Notes: generated by a model not told the origin, from the letters alone. Positions 1-8,396 are shown, counted from the first letter of the stretch. The stretch: DNA of 64,000 bases from Psychroflexus torquis ATCC 700755 (GCF_000153485.2 NC_018721.1:1984001-2048000), one strand, 5' to 3'. Numbers and translations: made by a program.

Positions 1-2
1 CC

Positions 3-368
3 CCATACTTGGGGATGATAGAACAGAATAGAAACACAACAATTAACTTATTTTGGGGAGGTAGGACCGTAGCTTCATCAGCTATTTATGATGACATTCT
101 TAAAGGGATTATTTCGAAAAATGAAAATAACACAATCCATAAATCCCATTCAAGAGAGGGAAGTAAAGAATACGTCCAAAATCTGGTAATCCAACAAAAG
201 GATAGTGTTCTCAAAACAGTTCAAGAAGGTGGTGTGGTTATGATTTGTGGTTCGCTAGCGATGCAACACGATGTTTTAGATGTGCTGGAAAGTTTACTCG
301 CAGAACATTCTGCAACTAGCCTCGACGAGCTTCAGCATAATGGGCAGTTAAAGATGGATTGTTACTAA
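3..368 (+). CDS. NADPH-dependent flavin/sulfite reductase, C-terminal fragment (5' end outside window)
   Basis: The reading frame is open to the window edge, so only the C-terminal ~121 residues are present. They look like the NADPH-binding half of a ferredoxin-NADP reductase module, as in sulfite reductase flavoprotein or cytochrome P450 reductase. Visible blocks in order are the end of a GIAPYLGM-like NADP phosphate loop, FWGGRT, a SREG/YVQNLV block, the VVMICGS nicotinamide-side block, and an acidic-aromatic C-terminus ending DCY, all in the family's usual order. The substrate of the full protein cannot be told from this part. The stop codon is followed immediately by a MITE-like repeat, so the native terminator may be displaced. 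Confidence 0.7.
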   Translation, partial: PYLGMIEQNRNTTINLFWGGRTVASSAIYDDILKGIISKNENNTIHKSHSREGSKEYVQNLVIQQKDSVLKTVQEGGVVMICGSLAMQHDVLDVLESLLAEHSATSLDELQHNGQLKMDCY

Positions 369-528
369 TACCAAATTAAACCTATAATGTCGTAATAAAT
401 CGTTTCTTTTCCGCCTGCTTTTTATCAAAAATAATTACCGTAGCTAAGGCTATGCTAATTATTTTTAATTTCAATCAACCAAAAAGTAATTCGATTTATT
501 CATACGGCATTATAGATATATTTTGGTA
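369..528. repeat. MITE-like element, copy A
   Basis: A ~160-bp element begins with TACCAAATTAAACCTATAAT and ends with the inverted counterpart ...GCATTATAGATATATTTTGGTA, so it has imperfect terminal inverted repeats of ~30 bp. Inside lies a strong hairpin with arms AAAAATAATTACCGTAGC and GCTATGCTAATTATTTTT. It carries no coding frame. Related copies are near 4.2, 31.5, 36.2, 55.9 and 63.5-63.9 kb, with a fragment at 20.1 kb. TA dinucleotides flank several copies, which suggests a TA target, but no transposase in this window has matching ends. Confidence 0.8.
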
Positions 529-1502
529 TAAGAAGACCTGAGTGCCGAAATACAAAGTCACTATCGAAAAACTTGAACGGACAGTTCGCCTAAAGTAAAA
601 GTAACAATGCCTATTTTCTTTACCTCATCAACATCTGCCTTGAGTTTACTCCAAGAGAAATGAAGGCTTTTAAACAGTTCGTATCCAAAATTGAAGTGCA
701 CTATTGGGAATAGTGTTGCCAAAGAGCCCTCCTTAAACCAAAATTCACGTATGAAGAATGAAACAGAACCTTGCTATGGTCTTTAACCAGCAAGAGCTGA
801 AATCGCTCAAAGATTTGATTATTTAACACACTAAAAACCAGACGCAACTTTGAAAGTAACTGAAATTAAGAGATAAAAACTTAGCATACATAATACCCTT
901 TGCCATTCAAGAGAAATCTCTCCATCGCTGTTGTCCAAGTTGTAAAAGGAAACCTTGATCACACTTTTTACTTTTGACAGTCGAGGGCCGCCAAAGGATT
1001 ACAAAAAAATTATAAAGGATAAACTGGAATACAAAAATTAAAAAACAGTTCTAAAAAGAAGATTAGCAGAGTACTGCCTAAACTGAAGAAAAAAGGGTAA
1101 TATCGAGTGAAACTCACATAAAAGGAAACAAACAAACCCAAAAAAAAGTTGCTTCAAGTGACCATCAAAGAAAAACAATGCCTAATTTGATGTAAAACCA
1201 ATCTTCTCCTTTTTTAAGGTCTATGGCCTAATCGTCAATTTACACCTTACCAGCAATCACGGATCAGTCAACAAATCATATAGCGGACTCCACTGAGCCT
1301 GTTGAAGTGTTGGCCTATCGGCAAGCGATATACTTAGTTATTGTCAATAGTTTTTGGTTCAATTTTATCCTGTAATTAGTATAGCTAGTCCTGTAGCTAA
1401 TTATTGTGAACCATTCTCTAATATTATTTTTCATCGTGACTATGAACTTTGTCTTTAAGAATTGGAATCTACACCATTAAATGACTCCGTATTATTATAA
1501 GT
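529..1502. other. Decayed intergenic stretch without intact gene
   Basis: No frame longer than about 60 codons stays open. Short stretches look like broken coding sequence (for example a plus-strand piece reading LEFTPREMKAFKQFVSK near 640-700, and CCPSCKRKP near 930), but stops interrupt every frame and no family could be named. Around 1300-1350 a segment 'ggcaagcgatatacttagtt' resembles one near 46370-46410, hinting at another dispersed repeat. Confidence 0.4.
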
Positions 1503-1889
1503 TTAATATTCATATTCTACCAGGGTTGCTAATCTTTTTTGATTATTATTTGTTAAATGGTTTATTAAATTTTGTATCTCGATTATTATTTGAGCAGGAG
1601 TAATTAAACATTCCATTTTCCAAATCGGGTCCCTCTCAAACAAATACAATCCATTTATTAAGTATTTTTTTAGAGTATTCAAACTTGCTATTATTTCACT
1701 TTTTGGACAAAAGACGAGTGGTGCAAGTTGATCAGAATAGTCATCCCTTTTATTAATGTCTTCAAATGGAGCTAGACAATAATCCTTTTCGGAGCTACAA
1801 TAATGTAAATAAGGGTAGTCTAGAAACTTATAATTTATATTTATTAGGCAATCAAGATCAACTGTTAATATTTTAAATCGAGACTTCAT
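1503..1889 (-). CDS. Hypothetical protein, 128 aa
   Basis: An open frame of 128 codons starts at ATG in an A-rich leader (ATAAAATGAAG). The protein has no signal peptide or membrane segment. It contains several cysteines and a C-terminal Leu/Ile/Asn-rich helix (IIIEIQNLINHL). I recognise no family. It stands alone between decayed DNA on both sides. Codon use looks like that of its neighbours, so it may be a real but accessory gene. Confidence 0.45.
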   Translation of the reverse strand: MKSRFKILTVDLDCLININYKFLDYPYLHYCSSEKDYCLAPFEDINKRDDYSDQLAPLVFCPKSEIIASLNTLKKYLINGLYLFERDPIWKMECLITPAQIIIEIQNLINHLTNNNQKRLATLVEYEY

Positions 1890-2258
1890 TTTATGTATAT
1901 AATTTTTACAATTAGTAGTTTATGATCTTGCTAATTTGAAGGTAACGATAACAATAAATTAAATATGATTATTAGACTTAAGTAATTCATGTCCCACTAT
2001 TACCAAGGTTAGTGAAAATAGTAGCCGGCTTTGTAAGAAGAATATTTCAGTTTTTTACTAAGTTTAATGTTGGCAACACTATTAATATTAGCTATGATCT
2101 CTGTTAATATTTTTATACATTATTGGTAAACTCCCTTTTTTTAATGTTGGCCATTCCACAAAATTGCCAAATATTTCATATCTTTTTTTAAATGTTCAAT
2201 ATTCAAGTCATTAATAGTCTTATTTTTTGACATTATTTAAACTATGAAAGTAATTTTT
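1890..2258. other. Intergenic region with cassette-like motifs
   Basis: This ~370-bp gap has no open frame. It contains two GTTGGC(C/A)A motifs (around 2068-2078 and 2143-2152), similar to the boxes in the palindromic repeats near 3.3, 49.4 and 55.1 kb. This may be a decayed cassette-type repeat at the 3' side of the WG-repeat gene. Confidence 0.3.
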
Positions 2259-3254
2259 TTACTCATCAAACCAATAATTTTGTTTGAAATGCGGATAGGG
2301 TAAATCATCAGTACTAATGTATATAAACTCACTTTTTTCTTCTCCCGTTAGCCAATCGACCCAACCCCATTTGCCGTTTTTCTTAACAGCAAGTTTTGAG
2401 ACACCATCGGCATCATACCTTTTGTAATCTTCATATTTGCAAGCCACAGTTTGTTTGGCCTGCTCATCATAACTCCAATAAGAGAGGTAAAATCCTGCTT
2501 TTCCGTTATTATATACTGCAGTGTACTTTACGTTGAAGGAATAAAAGTTTAAGCTATCATATTGCATTGGTATTAATTCTTTTTCCTCCATATTCATGTC
2601 CAGAAATTGATACATTCCCCACTTTTTAGTTTCTTTATTTCGTGCTTTTAAAGCACCATCTCCATTGAGTGGATCAAAAATTACAAGGTCAGCATTCAAT
2701 TTTGTTTTTGCTAGTTTGAAGGTTTCTACCATCCAACTTTCCATTCTTACTAATGGAACTTCCTTTGGTGTGTTAAATATTGGGTCTACAATATAAAAAC
2801 CATCAAACCAATCTATTAAACCCCATTTATCATCTTCCTTAACGAGTATATAATCTTCTCCATTGATATTTTTATGGATGATTTTATCAAATTTGCAATT
2901 CACTCTATCCCCAGCATCTTCAATTTCAAAAGGGAGTAAAAGAATACCGTATTTATCCTTCTGCTTTACGATTTGAAATCGTGCTTCTGGTTCAAAAAAG
3001 CTTAGTGAATCAAATTTTGGGGCAATAACTTCTTCAAATGAGAAATCTTCAATGTCCATACCTACATAAATAGAGTATAGGCCCCATTTTTTTGTGCTTT
3101 TCATTTTGGCTAATACCATTTCCTCTCCATAATATTCAGTCCGGATCACCTCTTTAGCTATCATTTTTTTGCGGATCTCTTTATTTGAAATTTCTTGAGA
3201 GAAGCAGCCAATCGTAAAAAGGGTTATAAGGTGTAGTAAAAATATTCTTTTCAT
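2259..3254 (-). CDS. Secreted WG-repeat (KWG) protein
   Basis: This 331-residue protein has an N-terminal signal peptide (MKRIFLLHLITLFTIGCFSQ). It then has irregular repeats, each with a K-W/Y-G core: KKWGLYS, DKYGILL, DKWGLIDW, KKWGMYQ, GKAGFYL and GKWGWVDW. This is the pattern of WG/KWG beta-hairpin repeats (WG_beta_rep), common in Bacteroidota secreted proteins of unknown binding role. The start is the ATG after an A/T-rich leader. Directly upstream (to 3411) is a palindromic repeat that fills the whole space to the next gene, so this gene looks like one member of a cassette-like array. The ligand is unknown. Confidence 0.75.
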   Translation of the reverse strand: MKRIFLLHLITLFTIGCFSQEISNKEIRKKMIAKEVIRTEYYGEEMVLAKMKSTKKWGLYSIYVGMDIEDFSFEEVIAPKFDSLSFFEPEARFQIVKQKDKYGILLLPFEIEDAGDRVNCKFDKIIHKNINGEDYILVKEDDKWGLIDWFDGFYIVDPIFNTPKEVPLVRMESWMVETFKLAKTKLNADLVIFDPLNGDGALKARNKETKKWGMYQFLDMNMEEKELIPMQYDSLNFYSFNVKYTAVYNNGKAGFYLSYWSYDEQAKQTVACKYEDYKRYDADGVSKLAVKKNGKWGWVDWLTGEEKSEFIYISTDDLPYPHFKQNYWFDE

Positions 3255-3261
3255 AGTTTAT

Positions 3262-3403
3262 TTTAATGTTTGCCAAAGTGAGTATAAGTGTAGTGCGGCA
3301 TCTCGAAGTACATCCTTTTAATTTACCGTAAAGTTTGCTCCTTGAGAGGTATTGACTTTTAGACGTAAAGCAGGCACTATCGCATATACAATGTTGTAGC
3401 ACG
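3262..3403. repeat. Palindromic cassette-like repeat between two small genes
   Basis: The spacer is an imperfect palindrome. The left half has GTTTGCCAAAGTGAGTATAA and TAGTGCGGC. The right half has GCAGGCACTATCGCATATAC followed by AATGTTGTAGCAC, which reads as the left half in reverse complement. An inner pair (ATCTCGAAG / CTTGAGAGG) extends the fold. The repeat spans from the stop of the 219-residue gene to the start of the WG-repeat gene. Related boxes lie upstream of 4056, 49360 and 59659. Confidence 0.6.
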
Positions 3404-3411
3404 TCTTCATT

Positions 3412-4056
3412 TTAGTCTTGATTCCACCAATCAAACCGTTTATGATTGTTAGTTTCCATATATTCTATATCACAAGCTTTTACTATGTCAAGACAAGTTC
3501 TTTTGGATCCTATCATGAGGGCATAAGGGCAATCGTAATCGGGTAAAAGAATTTCAATTCCATCTTTGCTTTTGAGAGATTTTGCTTCTTCGATTTCAAG
3601 ATAGATATCAAATTCGTCTTTATTCTTGAAGGGCACAATTTTATTTTTTGAATCTGGAAACCTTTCTAATTTTTTAGTTAGTAAATCTGTCAACCCTTTG
3701 TATTTAAAATATCGAATTAATGGGATGAGTAGACCTACAGGAATTTTGTCAGACACATAATCAGGAAAGTCTATTTTTTTCCATTCACAATAGTCCTTCA
3801 ATTCAGATTGAAAAGTATCTTGAAGTTCTAAAATTCCTTTTGCTAATCTATTCAATGAGTTAAAGCCGATATCATCACTAATTTCTTTCCAACTTTTTGG
3901 CGCTAAAAGCGGATAGGTATTCTTTAAATCGGCTTCCCAATTGAAATGGTCAGCAAACACCTGATGGTTGAACGGAAACAAACAAATTAGTACTTCTTGG
4001 TCAGCAGGAAAGTGACTTTTAATTGTCTTGTCGTATGAGATTGTTACTGCTTCCAT
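3412..4056 (-). CDS. Hypothetical protein, 214 aa, cassette-associated
   Basis: The frame can start five codons earlier, but the ATG at 4056 has the typical TTAAA-ATG context, while the earlier one lies inside a repeat; I therefore start it here (MEAVTISYD...). The predicted protein is soluble, rich in charged residues, and has no recognised motif. Its C-terminus ends in an aromatic-rich HKRFDWWNQD. It lies between two copies of the palindromic cassette-like repeat, both flanking within a few bases. I do not recognise a family. Confidence 0.5.
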   Translation of the reverse strand: MEAVTISYDKTIKSHFPADQEVLICLFPFNHQVFADHFNWEADLKNTYPLLAPKSWKEISDDIGFNSLNRLAKGILELQDTFQSELKDYCEWKKIDFPDYVSDKIPVGLLIPLIRYFKYKGLTDLLTKKLERFPDSKNKIVPFKNKDEFDIYLEIEEAKSLKSKDGIEILLPDYDCPYALMIGSKRTCLDIVKACDIEYMETNNHKRFDWWNQD

Positions 4057-4061
4057 TTTAA

Positions 4062-4165
4062 TGTGCTGCAAAATCCGTATAAACCCAATTCAAATCTTCA
4101 GTATAGGGTATATATCTATTTAGGGCGTTGTTTTATTTTCATCTAAACTAACACTTTCATACATA
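4062..4165. repeat. Cassette-like repeat (pairs with 59672-59776)
   Basis: This ~104-bp stretch begins AATGTGCTGCAAAATCCGTA and contains GGGTATATATCTATT; the segment at 59672-59776 is clearly homologous along its whole length. Both lie only 5-13 bases upstream of the start codon of a minus-strand gene. It probably provides the leader or promoter of the gene as well as being a mobile-gene boundary. Confidence 0.6.
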
Positions 4166-4166
4166 C

Positions 4167-4377
4167 TACCAAATTAAGTTTATAATGTCGTATCAATAAA
4201 TTAAATTATACTACAACGCAGCTCAGCACAGGTTTTTTTGATGGATTGAAATTAAAAATAATAAAAATAGCCTTAGTTACGATAACTATTTTTGATAAAA
4301 GCAAGCAAAAAAAGCATATGCCAAATTCGTTTCGGTAAAACGATTTATTCCGAAATTATAAGTTTGAATTGATATAA
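4167..4377. repeat. MITE-like element, copy B
   Basis: This copy begins TACCAAATTAAGTTTATAAT and ends in the inverted form ...AAATTATAAGTTTGAATTGA. It is in the opposite orientation to copy A. The inner hairpin (AGCCTTAGTTACGATAACTA region) is kept but degraded. Its end touches the stop codon of the PLP-enzyme gene at 4379. Confidence 0.7.
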
Positions 4378-4378
4378 A

Positions 4379-6226
4379 TTAAAGTTGCTCTACAAAGTCA
4401 GAAAAAACCTGCTTATGATGTTCCAAATCCAGATTTGGTGACACAGAAACGCGGGCAATATAATCCTTATCTTCTTCTTTAGTGGTTCCTTGAGTGGAGG
4501 TTGCTGGGATGGTCCAGTAACATCCTTTTAACTGCCCATAGCTCACACAGTGCTTGCTTTCATTAGGAATTTCGCTAATCATCATATCGATGAGTTTTTG
4601 ATTTAAAGCTCTTTTATAAGCTTCTCTTTCTTCATCCGTGTTCCCTTTCGTAGGGAGATCTAATGAAAATACGGATGGTGTAAACCCTTGCTCAACCACC
4701 TCATCTGGAACAAAATTGATTTTTGCTTCTGGTAGCTCTTTTTTGATAAAATTGACAAACTCACGGGTGTTTATATACGCGTCTGCAATCCTCTTGTTCA
4801 TAGATGGCAACTGCTCTGCTAAGATTTCCACTTGAAGATCTGTAGCCTCGTTATCGCAAAGTTTAAAATGCTTTTCTATGGCTGGCATTAGATCTTCTGC
4901 TTTTTCGTTGGCAACACAGTAACCCGTGGTACATTTTCCACCACTAGGAAATTTCGATCCACTCACGTAGGAAATTGATCGTATAGAAGAGAAAATACCC
5001 TCTTTGCTTAAAAATTGAACATTAGGACAAAAAGTTTGGTCCAAGATAAAAACAGGATCAATAGCCGTTTTTCCAGTAGGGGTTTGGCGGGTCTTACTTA
5101 AAACTGCTTTTAATTTTTCCAAGTCTGGAACTTCAACTCTTGGGTTAGTTGGAATTTCAGCAATAATGTAAGGAATGGCGTCTAGCTTCGCCACTTGGTC
5201 TAGAACTTGATCGGTGCTTTGTACCATATCATTATCCCGATCTACAGGTAGGTCTAAAATATCTACGTTTTCTACCGCCGCTACCACTCGTCTAGCTTGA
5301 TCATTGGTTCCTCCATAACAGTTGGGTGGAACAATGATTTTGATGTTTTTTCCTGGATGCTTTTCTTTGGCATCGTCTATAAGCCCCATCATGATCGCAT
5401 ATTGAACGGATAGTCCACAAGACCCCAATAACACTTTAGACTTGGTTGCGGTAATCTCTTGTACCGATTTGACTACACTTGCTTTGTTCTTTGCTGTATC
5501 CCTTTCGACTGGAGTAGAGGGGGATTTCCCGACGAGTTGCTGTAAGGCAGAAAAAGAATCGGCTGGTGTCATGGCGATGGTTTCCCGTCTTCGCACATGT
5601 TGAATCTCTGAGATATAACTTTCGCTTTCTTCACTATTAACGAGTATAATACTTCCAAATGGAGGTTGTACACTAACGTAGAAATCGATTGCAGTCGACA
5701 GGTCGGCTCCTCCCATTTCATCATCTTGAGAAATGAAAATGTTACTGCCCCTAAAGTCAGGAATATCGTCTGCATTTTTAACCTGCTTTAATTCAAAGTT
5801 ATACCCATAAACATCCTCTAGGGCTTTAAAATCGAAAGCCGGAGGCAAGTCTCCTGTATACAGGATTTGAGTGTTTTTATGATCGAATACATTCTTTCTG
5901 AGGACGGCTAAAACCGGCATCGTCTGAGATGAAAAAGCAATGACCTGTTCTGGTTTTAAATCATGCATATGAGCAATGCCCCATTCCAATATAGAAGATA
6001 AGGGATGACCCAAGCGAATATAGTCAAAAGCAGTAGGCAATTCACTAAGAGCTGATGTGTCTGAATTCTGGGCTTTATACAAGGCTTCAAACTGATCTAT
6101 GAATTGGGTTTTAGCCAAACTTTCATTAAAAATATCCAATCGATGAGTGGTGAGTTTCAACCAGTCTGTTGGCATATTTTTGAGGACTTCTACTATATAA
6201 TTAAGCATTTTAGGATCTTGCATCAT
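4379..6226 (-). CDS. PLP-dependent Cys/Met-metabolism family enzyme, 615 aa
   Basis: The C-terminal ~390 residues follow the cystathionine gamma-synthase/lyase fold-type I plan. NCYGGTNDQ (~302-310) stands for the usual YGGT block, EIPTNP (~357-362) for the substrate/PLP loop, ILDQTFC with Asp396 for the PLP-nitrogen aspartate, and SGSKFPSGGK with Lys425 as the likely Schiff-base lysine. Family members are usually ~380-400 residues. This one has an extra ~220-residue N-terminal region that looks like a second, degenerate PLP-fold segment. Likely reactions are C-S bond transfer or lysis on cysteine/homocysteine-type substrates; the substrate is not visible. It is monocistronic, with no close neighbour on its strand. 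Either of two tandem ATGs could be the start. Confidence 0.7.
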   Translation of the reverse strand: MMQDPKMLNYIVEVLKNMPTDWLKLTTHRLDIFNESLAKTQFIDQFEALYKAQNSDTSALSELPTAFDYIRLGHPLSSILEWGIAHMHDLKPEQVIAFSSQTMPVLAVLRKNVFDHKNTQILYTGDLPPAFDFKALEDVYGYNFELKQVKNADDIPDFRGSNIFISQDDEMGGADLSTAIDFYVSVQPPFGSIILVNSEESESYISEIQHVRRRETIAMTPADSFSALQQLVGKSPSTPVERDTAKNKASVVKSVQEITATKSKVLLGSCGLSVQYAIMMGLIDDAKEKHPGKNIKIIVPPNCYGGTNDQARRVVAAVENVDILDLPVDRDNDMVQSTDQVLDQVAKLDAIPYIIAEIPTNPRVEVPDLEKLKAVLSKTRQTPTGKTAIDPVFILDQTFCPNVQFLSKEGIFSSIRSISYVSGSKFPSGGKCTTGYCVANEKAEDLMPAIEKHFKLCDNEATDLQVEILAEQLPSMNKRIADAYINTREFVNFIKKELPEAKINFVPDEVVEQGFTPSVFSLDLPTKGNTDEEREAYKRALNQKLIDMMISEIPNESKHCVSYGQLKGCYWTIPATSTQGTTKEEDKDYIARVSVSPNLDLEHHKQVFSDFVEQL

Positions 6227-6653
6227 CTTTTCTTTTAGGAAGGCAAAAATACAGATTTATTAGGCTTCCGCTAAAGGCCTTAACAAGATGTTTTGTCTTC
6301 ACAATACAATGCCTTTGAGTTTGTCTTTTAAAAAGTAGCGACGAATTATTTTAAAAAACTCATCAATTAGTTTATCAGGTCCCATCTTTCCTAGATTTAT
6401 GACTAAGGGAAGCCGCTATTATAAAAGCTGGAGTTGTAAACACACCTACTAATGTTTTAATTTCCACAAGCTCGTAAAACCCTAAAATAATGGATATAAA
6501 TAAAAGTATATTTATTGTAGGGCTTTACGAGCTTTATTGATGTTCATGTGTTAGTTTTTAGTAACGGTTTATGGGGTTTTGATTAACAGAAGTAGATTAA
6601 AGTTGGGATCAAGGCTTATTGTTAGTTCTTCTATAAAATTGCTTTTAACAATA
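6227..6653. other. Intergenic region with hairpin/direct repeat
   Basis: This ~430-bp stretch has no gene. Its main content is the hairpin/direct repeat annotated at 6468-6534. The rest is AT-rich and unstructured. Confidence 0.5.
6468..6534. repeat. Hairpin whose left part is a 47-bp direct repeat flanking the defence island
   Basis: Bases 6468-6484 (AAGCTCGTAAAACCCTA) pair with 6518-6534 (TAGGGCTTTACGAGCTT) with one mismatch, giving a 17-bp stem and a 33-base loop. Bases 6468-6514 match 11239-11285 at 40 of 47 positions in the same orientation. These are the outermost common sequences around the restriction/NUDIX/S24 gene group. Confidence 0.7.
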
Positions 6654-6902
6654 TTATTTTGTGAATCTAATTTGCAAATTCAATTGATTACTTTCTTTAT
6701 AAATCTCTCCAAATCCATGTCTTGAAGAACTCGCAGTATCGAGTTTTGTATTATTTAGCAAATAGTCCTCAAATTCATTTCTATTATAAATGTGATAACA
6801 CAGAACATCTCCGTTTCCTTTAACAATTAAATATCCCCCCGTTGCCTCTTATTGACCTGTCCAAACTTTTGATGGCATCATTCCAGTGCGACATCGGTTA
6901 AA
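6654..6902 (-). pseudogene. Remnant of HpaII-like type II restriction endonuclease (C-terminus)
   Basis: The minus strand reads RCRTGMMPSKVWTGQ, then a TAA stop, then EATGGYLIVKGNGDVL, CYHIYNRNEFEDYL, SSSRHGFGEIYKE and a final LNLQIRFTK before the natural stop. The continuous sense on both sides of the in-frame stop shows one gene damaged by a nonsense change. From memory of the family, the GGYxxVKxxGDxxxYHxYNRxxFxxYL and C-terminal NLQIRF pattern fits HpaII-type nucleases; this is not checked. No N-terminal part or partner methyltransferase for it is seen. It directly follows the 79-residue ORF. Confidence 0.55.
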
Positions 6903-6920
6903 TGGGAGGATGTAATCCAA

Positions 6921-7160
6921 CTAAATCTCTGCGTTAGCTTCTATAAAACTTTCTAATTCACCTTCAGTTAAAAATGAATATTTTGGTTCTAAGCCAAATT
7001 CGAAGAATTTTACTAATCCTAATACGTCTGTGAAAAGCCTGAAGTGATTTCCTTCATAATTATAAACGTAAAAAAGTTTATCAGTATTTTTTAAATTGAT
7101 TGTTTCAATGGTGCGACATGCAGTGATGTAATCTACTAAGCAATTATTAATTGTCTTCAT
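6921..7160 (-). CDS. Small hypothetical protein, 79 aa
   Basis: This 79-codon ORF starts at ATG after an A-rich leader (TATAGAAAAAATG). The protein is mixed alpha/beta in character, with FYVYNYEGNHFRLFTD in the middle and an acidic C-terminus (TEGELESFIEANAEI). No family is recognised. It lies between the HpaII-like remnant and the S24 peptidase gene on the same strand, so it may belong to the defence island. Confidence 0.5.
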   Translation of the reverse strand: MKTINNCLVDYITACRTIETINLKNTDKLFYVYNYEGNHFRLFTDVLGLVKFFEFGLEPKYSFLTEGELESFIEANAEI

Positions 7161-7305
7161 TTTTTCTATAGTTTAAAAGTTTTTTTTCAAATAGCTATTG
7201 TCATCAAAAAAGTAAGAGCATTTGTAACCAAGTCTTTATTGCTTAATTTTTGATTCTATTCTCTACTACCGATTTTAGTAGGTTAGAAAGTTGACATTCA
7301 TTTTT

Positions 7306-7938
7306 TTAACTTTTTAAAATCTCAATAAACTCCCCGACAACTCTCATTCCTGATGCACTTTCTTCATTGAGAATAATATCTTCATAAGAATCATCAAGCG
7401 AATTTGGCCTTAAAACAATAGACTTATGTCTAAAACTTTCCCCCGAAAACACTTTTTCACTTGAATATGTTTTGATAGTAAAAGCGGAATTGAAATCTTG
7501 ATCTTGAATATCCATATTTTCTACCAAAACGATTTTCCCGTTTCTACTGCCCACTGGATTTGCTTTAAATAAGCAGATTGAACCATTCGGGATTACTCTA
7601 TTCATTGATTCACCAACTATTTTACAAGCAAAATAATCGTTATTTGAATTACTTTTTTCTGAGCCTTCTATTAAGGAAAAATCTTTTTCTAATTGCATTT
7701 CACTAAACGTTCCTGCTGCGGCATAAAAATTATAAAATGGGATAGGGTTTAGTAACTCTTTTTCAACAGGTGTCGTTCTTACTAGTGGAACAGTTTTTCC
7801 ATTATTTTCTGAAGAGGAATCTCTTATCTTTCTATTCTCTTGTAAATAGGTATAGATGGGAGCTATAACAGGATTTTCTAAATTGAACCGAATTTTTACA
7901 ACTGGAATTTGTCTACCTTTGTTATTCTGGATTGCCAT
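7306..7938 (-). CDS. S24 (LexA/UmuD-like) peptidase-domain protein, likely C-terminal piece of a PLD-helicase
   Basis: Residues ~65-210 form an S24 self-cleaving peptidase domain. FYAAAG at ~71-76 gives the Ala-Gly cleavage-site type. GESMNRVIPNG carries nucleophile Ser111, GSRNGKIVLVEN follows, and FTIKTY carries the general-base Lys156. The N-terminal ~45 residues (GRQIPVVKIRFNLENPV) resemble the end of the DUF3427 region found ahead of an S24 domain in large PLD/DEAD-box helicases. There is no helix-turn-helix, so it is not a plain LexA repressor. An in-frame stop lies directly before the ATG. The gene has the same orientation as the helicase N-terminus at 10476-10685, 2.5 kb upstream, and both may derive from one gene broken by the R-M insertion. 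Confidence 0.7.
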   Translation of the reverse strand: MAIQNNKGRQIPVVKIRFNLENPVIAPIYTYLQENRKIRDSSSENNGKTVPLVRTTPVEKELLNPIPFYNFYAAAGTFSEMQLEKDFSLIEGSEKSNSNNDYFACKIVGESMNRVIPNGSICLFKANPVGSRNGKIVLVENMDIQDQDFNSAFTIKTYSSEKVFSGESFRHKSIVLRPNSLDDSYEDIILNEESASGMRVVGEFIEILKS

Positions 7939-7949
7939 TTACTCAGCAA

Positions 7950-8110
7950 CACGAGGGAAAAACATGGATCAACACTAGTGTAATCGGAATGCGTACAAAT
8001 GATTATAAACAAAGCGTTTGGCATGGTGTTTTTGATGTGGAAACAAACCCCTTTTAGTTAAAGTCGATCCAATATGATGCTTAAGCAGTAAATACAGCAA
8101 TGTAACAAAA
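7950..8110 (+). pseudogene. Decayed plus-strand coding fragment, unknown family
   Basis: One plus-strand frame reads coherently as HEGKTWINTSVIGMRTNDYK and QSVWHGVFDVETNPF, then continues across several stops (LKSIQYDA, AVNTAM). This looks like the remnant of a gene unrelated to the flanking S24 and methyltransferase genes. I cannot name it. From 8110 to 8300 nothing coding is visible. Confidence 0.35.
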
Positions 8111-8302
8111 CAACTTCCGGAAGAATATTCCAAGACATTAGATACTTGACTTTGGAATAATTGTGCAATTTTGCCTGAGGTGGAGACTAAGGAGGAGGAT
8201 TAGGAGATTGGTGAATCGTTGATTTTAATACGCTGATTAACCCGTCTAAAAAAAAATTGCAGATTTAACTTTTAAACAAAGTGACCACTTTATTGGTGTA
8301 AA

Positions 8303-8332
8303 AAAAGTTGTATTACAAGATTTACAACTTTT
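8303..8332. promoter_or_regulatory. Perfect inverted repeat, candidate operator upstream of the methyltransferase
   Basis: AAAAGTTGTA (8303-8312) and TACAACTTTT (8323-8332) form perfect 10-bp arms with a 10-base spacer. The site ends 22 bases upstream of the -33 element of the methyltransferase promoter. The methyltransferase has its own MerR-like DNA-binding domain, so autoregulation through this dyad is a reasonable inference. Confidence 0.55.
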
Positions 8333-8354
8333 GCGACAAAAAATTACTATTCAG

Positions 8355-8384
8355 TTTGTCGGAAACAAAATTTAACTATATTTG
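8355..8384 (+). promoter_or_regulatory. Bacteroidota-type promoter for the methyltransferase
   Basis: TTTG at 8355-8358 and TATATTTG at 8377-8384 are separated by 18 bases, close to the known Bacteroidota primary-sigma pattern (TTTG, ~19-21 bases, TAnnTTTG). Transcription would begin near 8391, giving a very short leader before the ATG at 8397 or the more likely ATG at 8409. Confidence 0.6.
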
Positions 8385-8396
8385 TAACCATGTATA

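Noticed and set aside
3181..3402. 73-codon minus-strand frame overlapping the WG gene start
   Set aside because: It covers the palindromic repeat and runs in another frame into the signal peptide of the WG-repeat gene.
7306..7938. LexA repressor
   Set aside because: The S24 domain is present but there is no DNA-binding domain; the N-terminal part resembles the end of a DUF3427 region instead.
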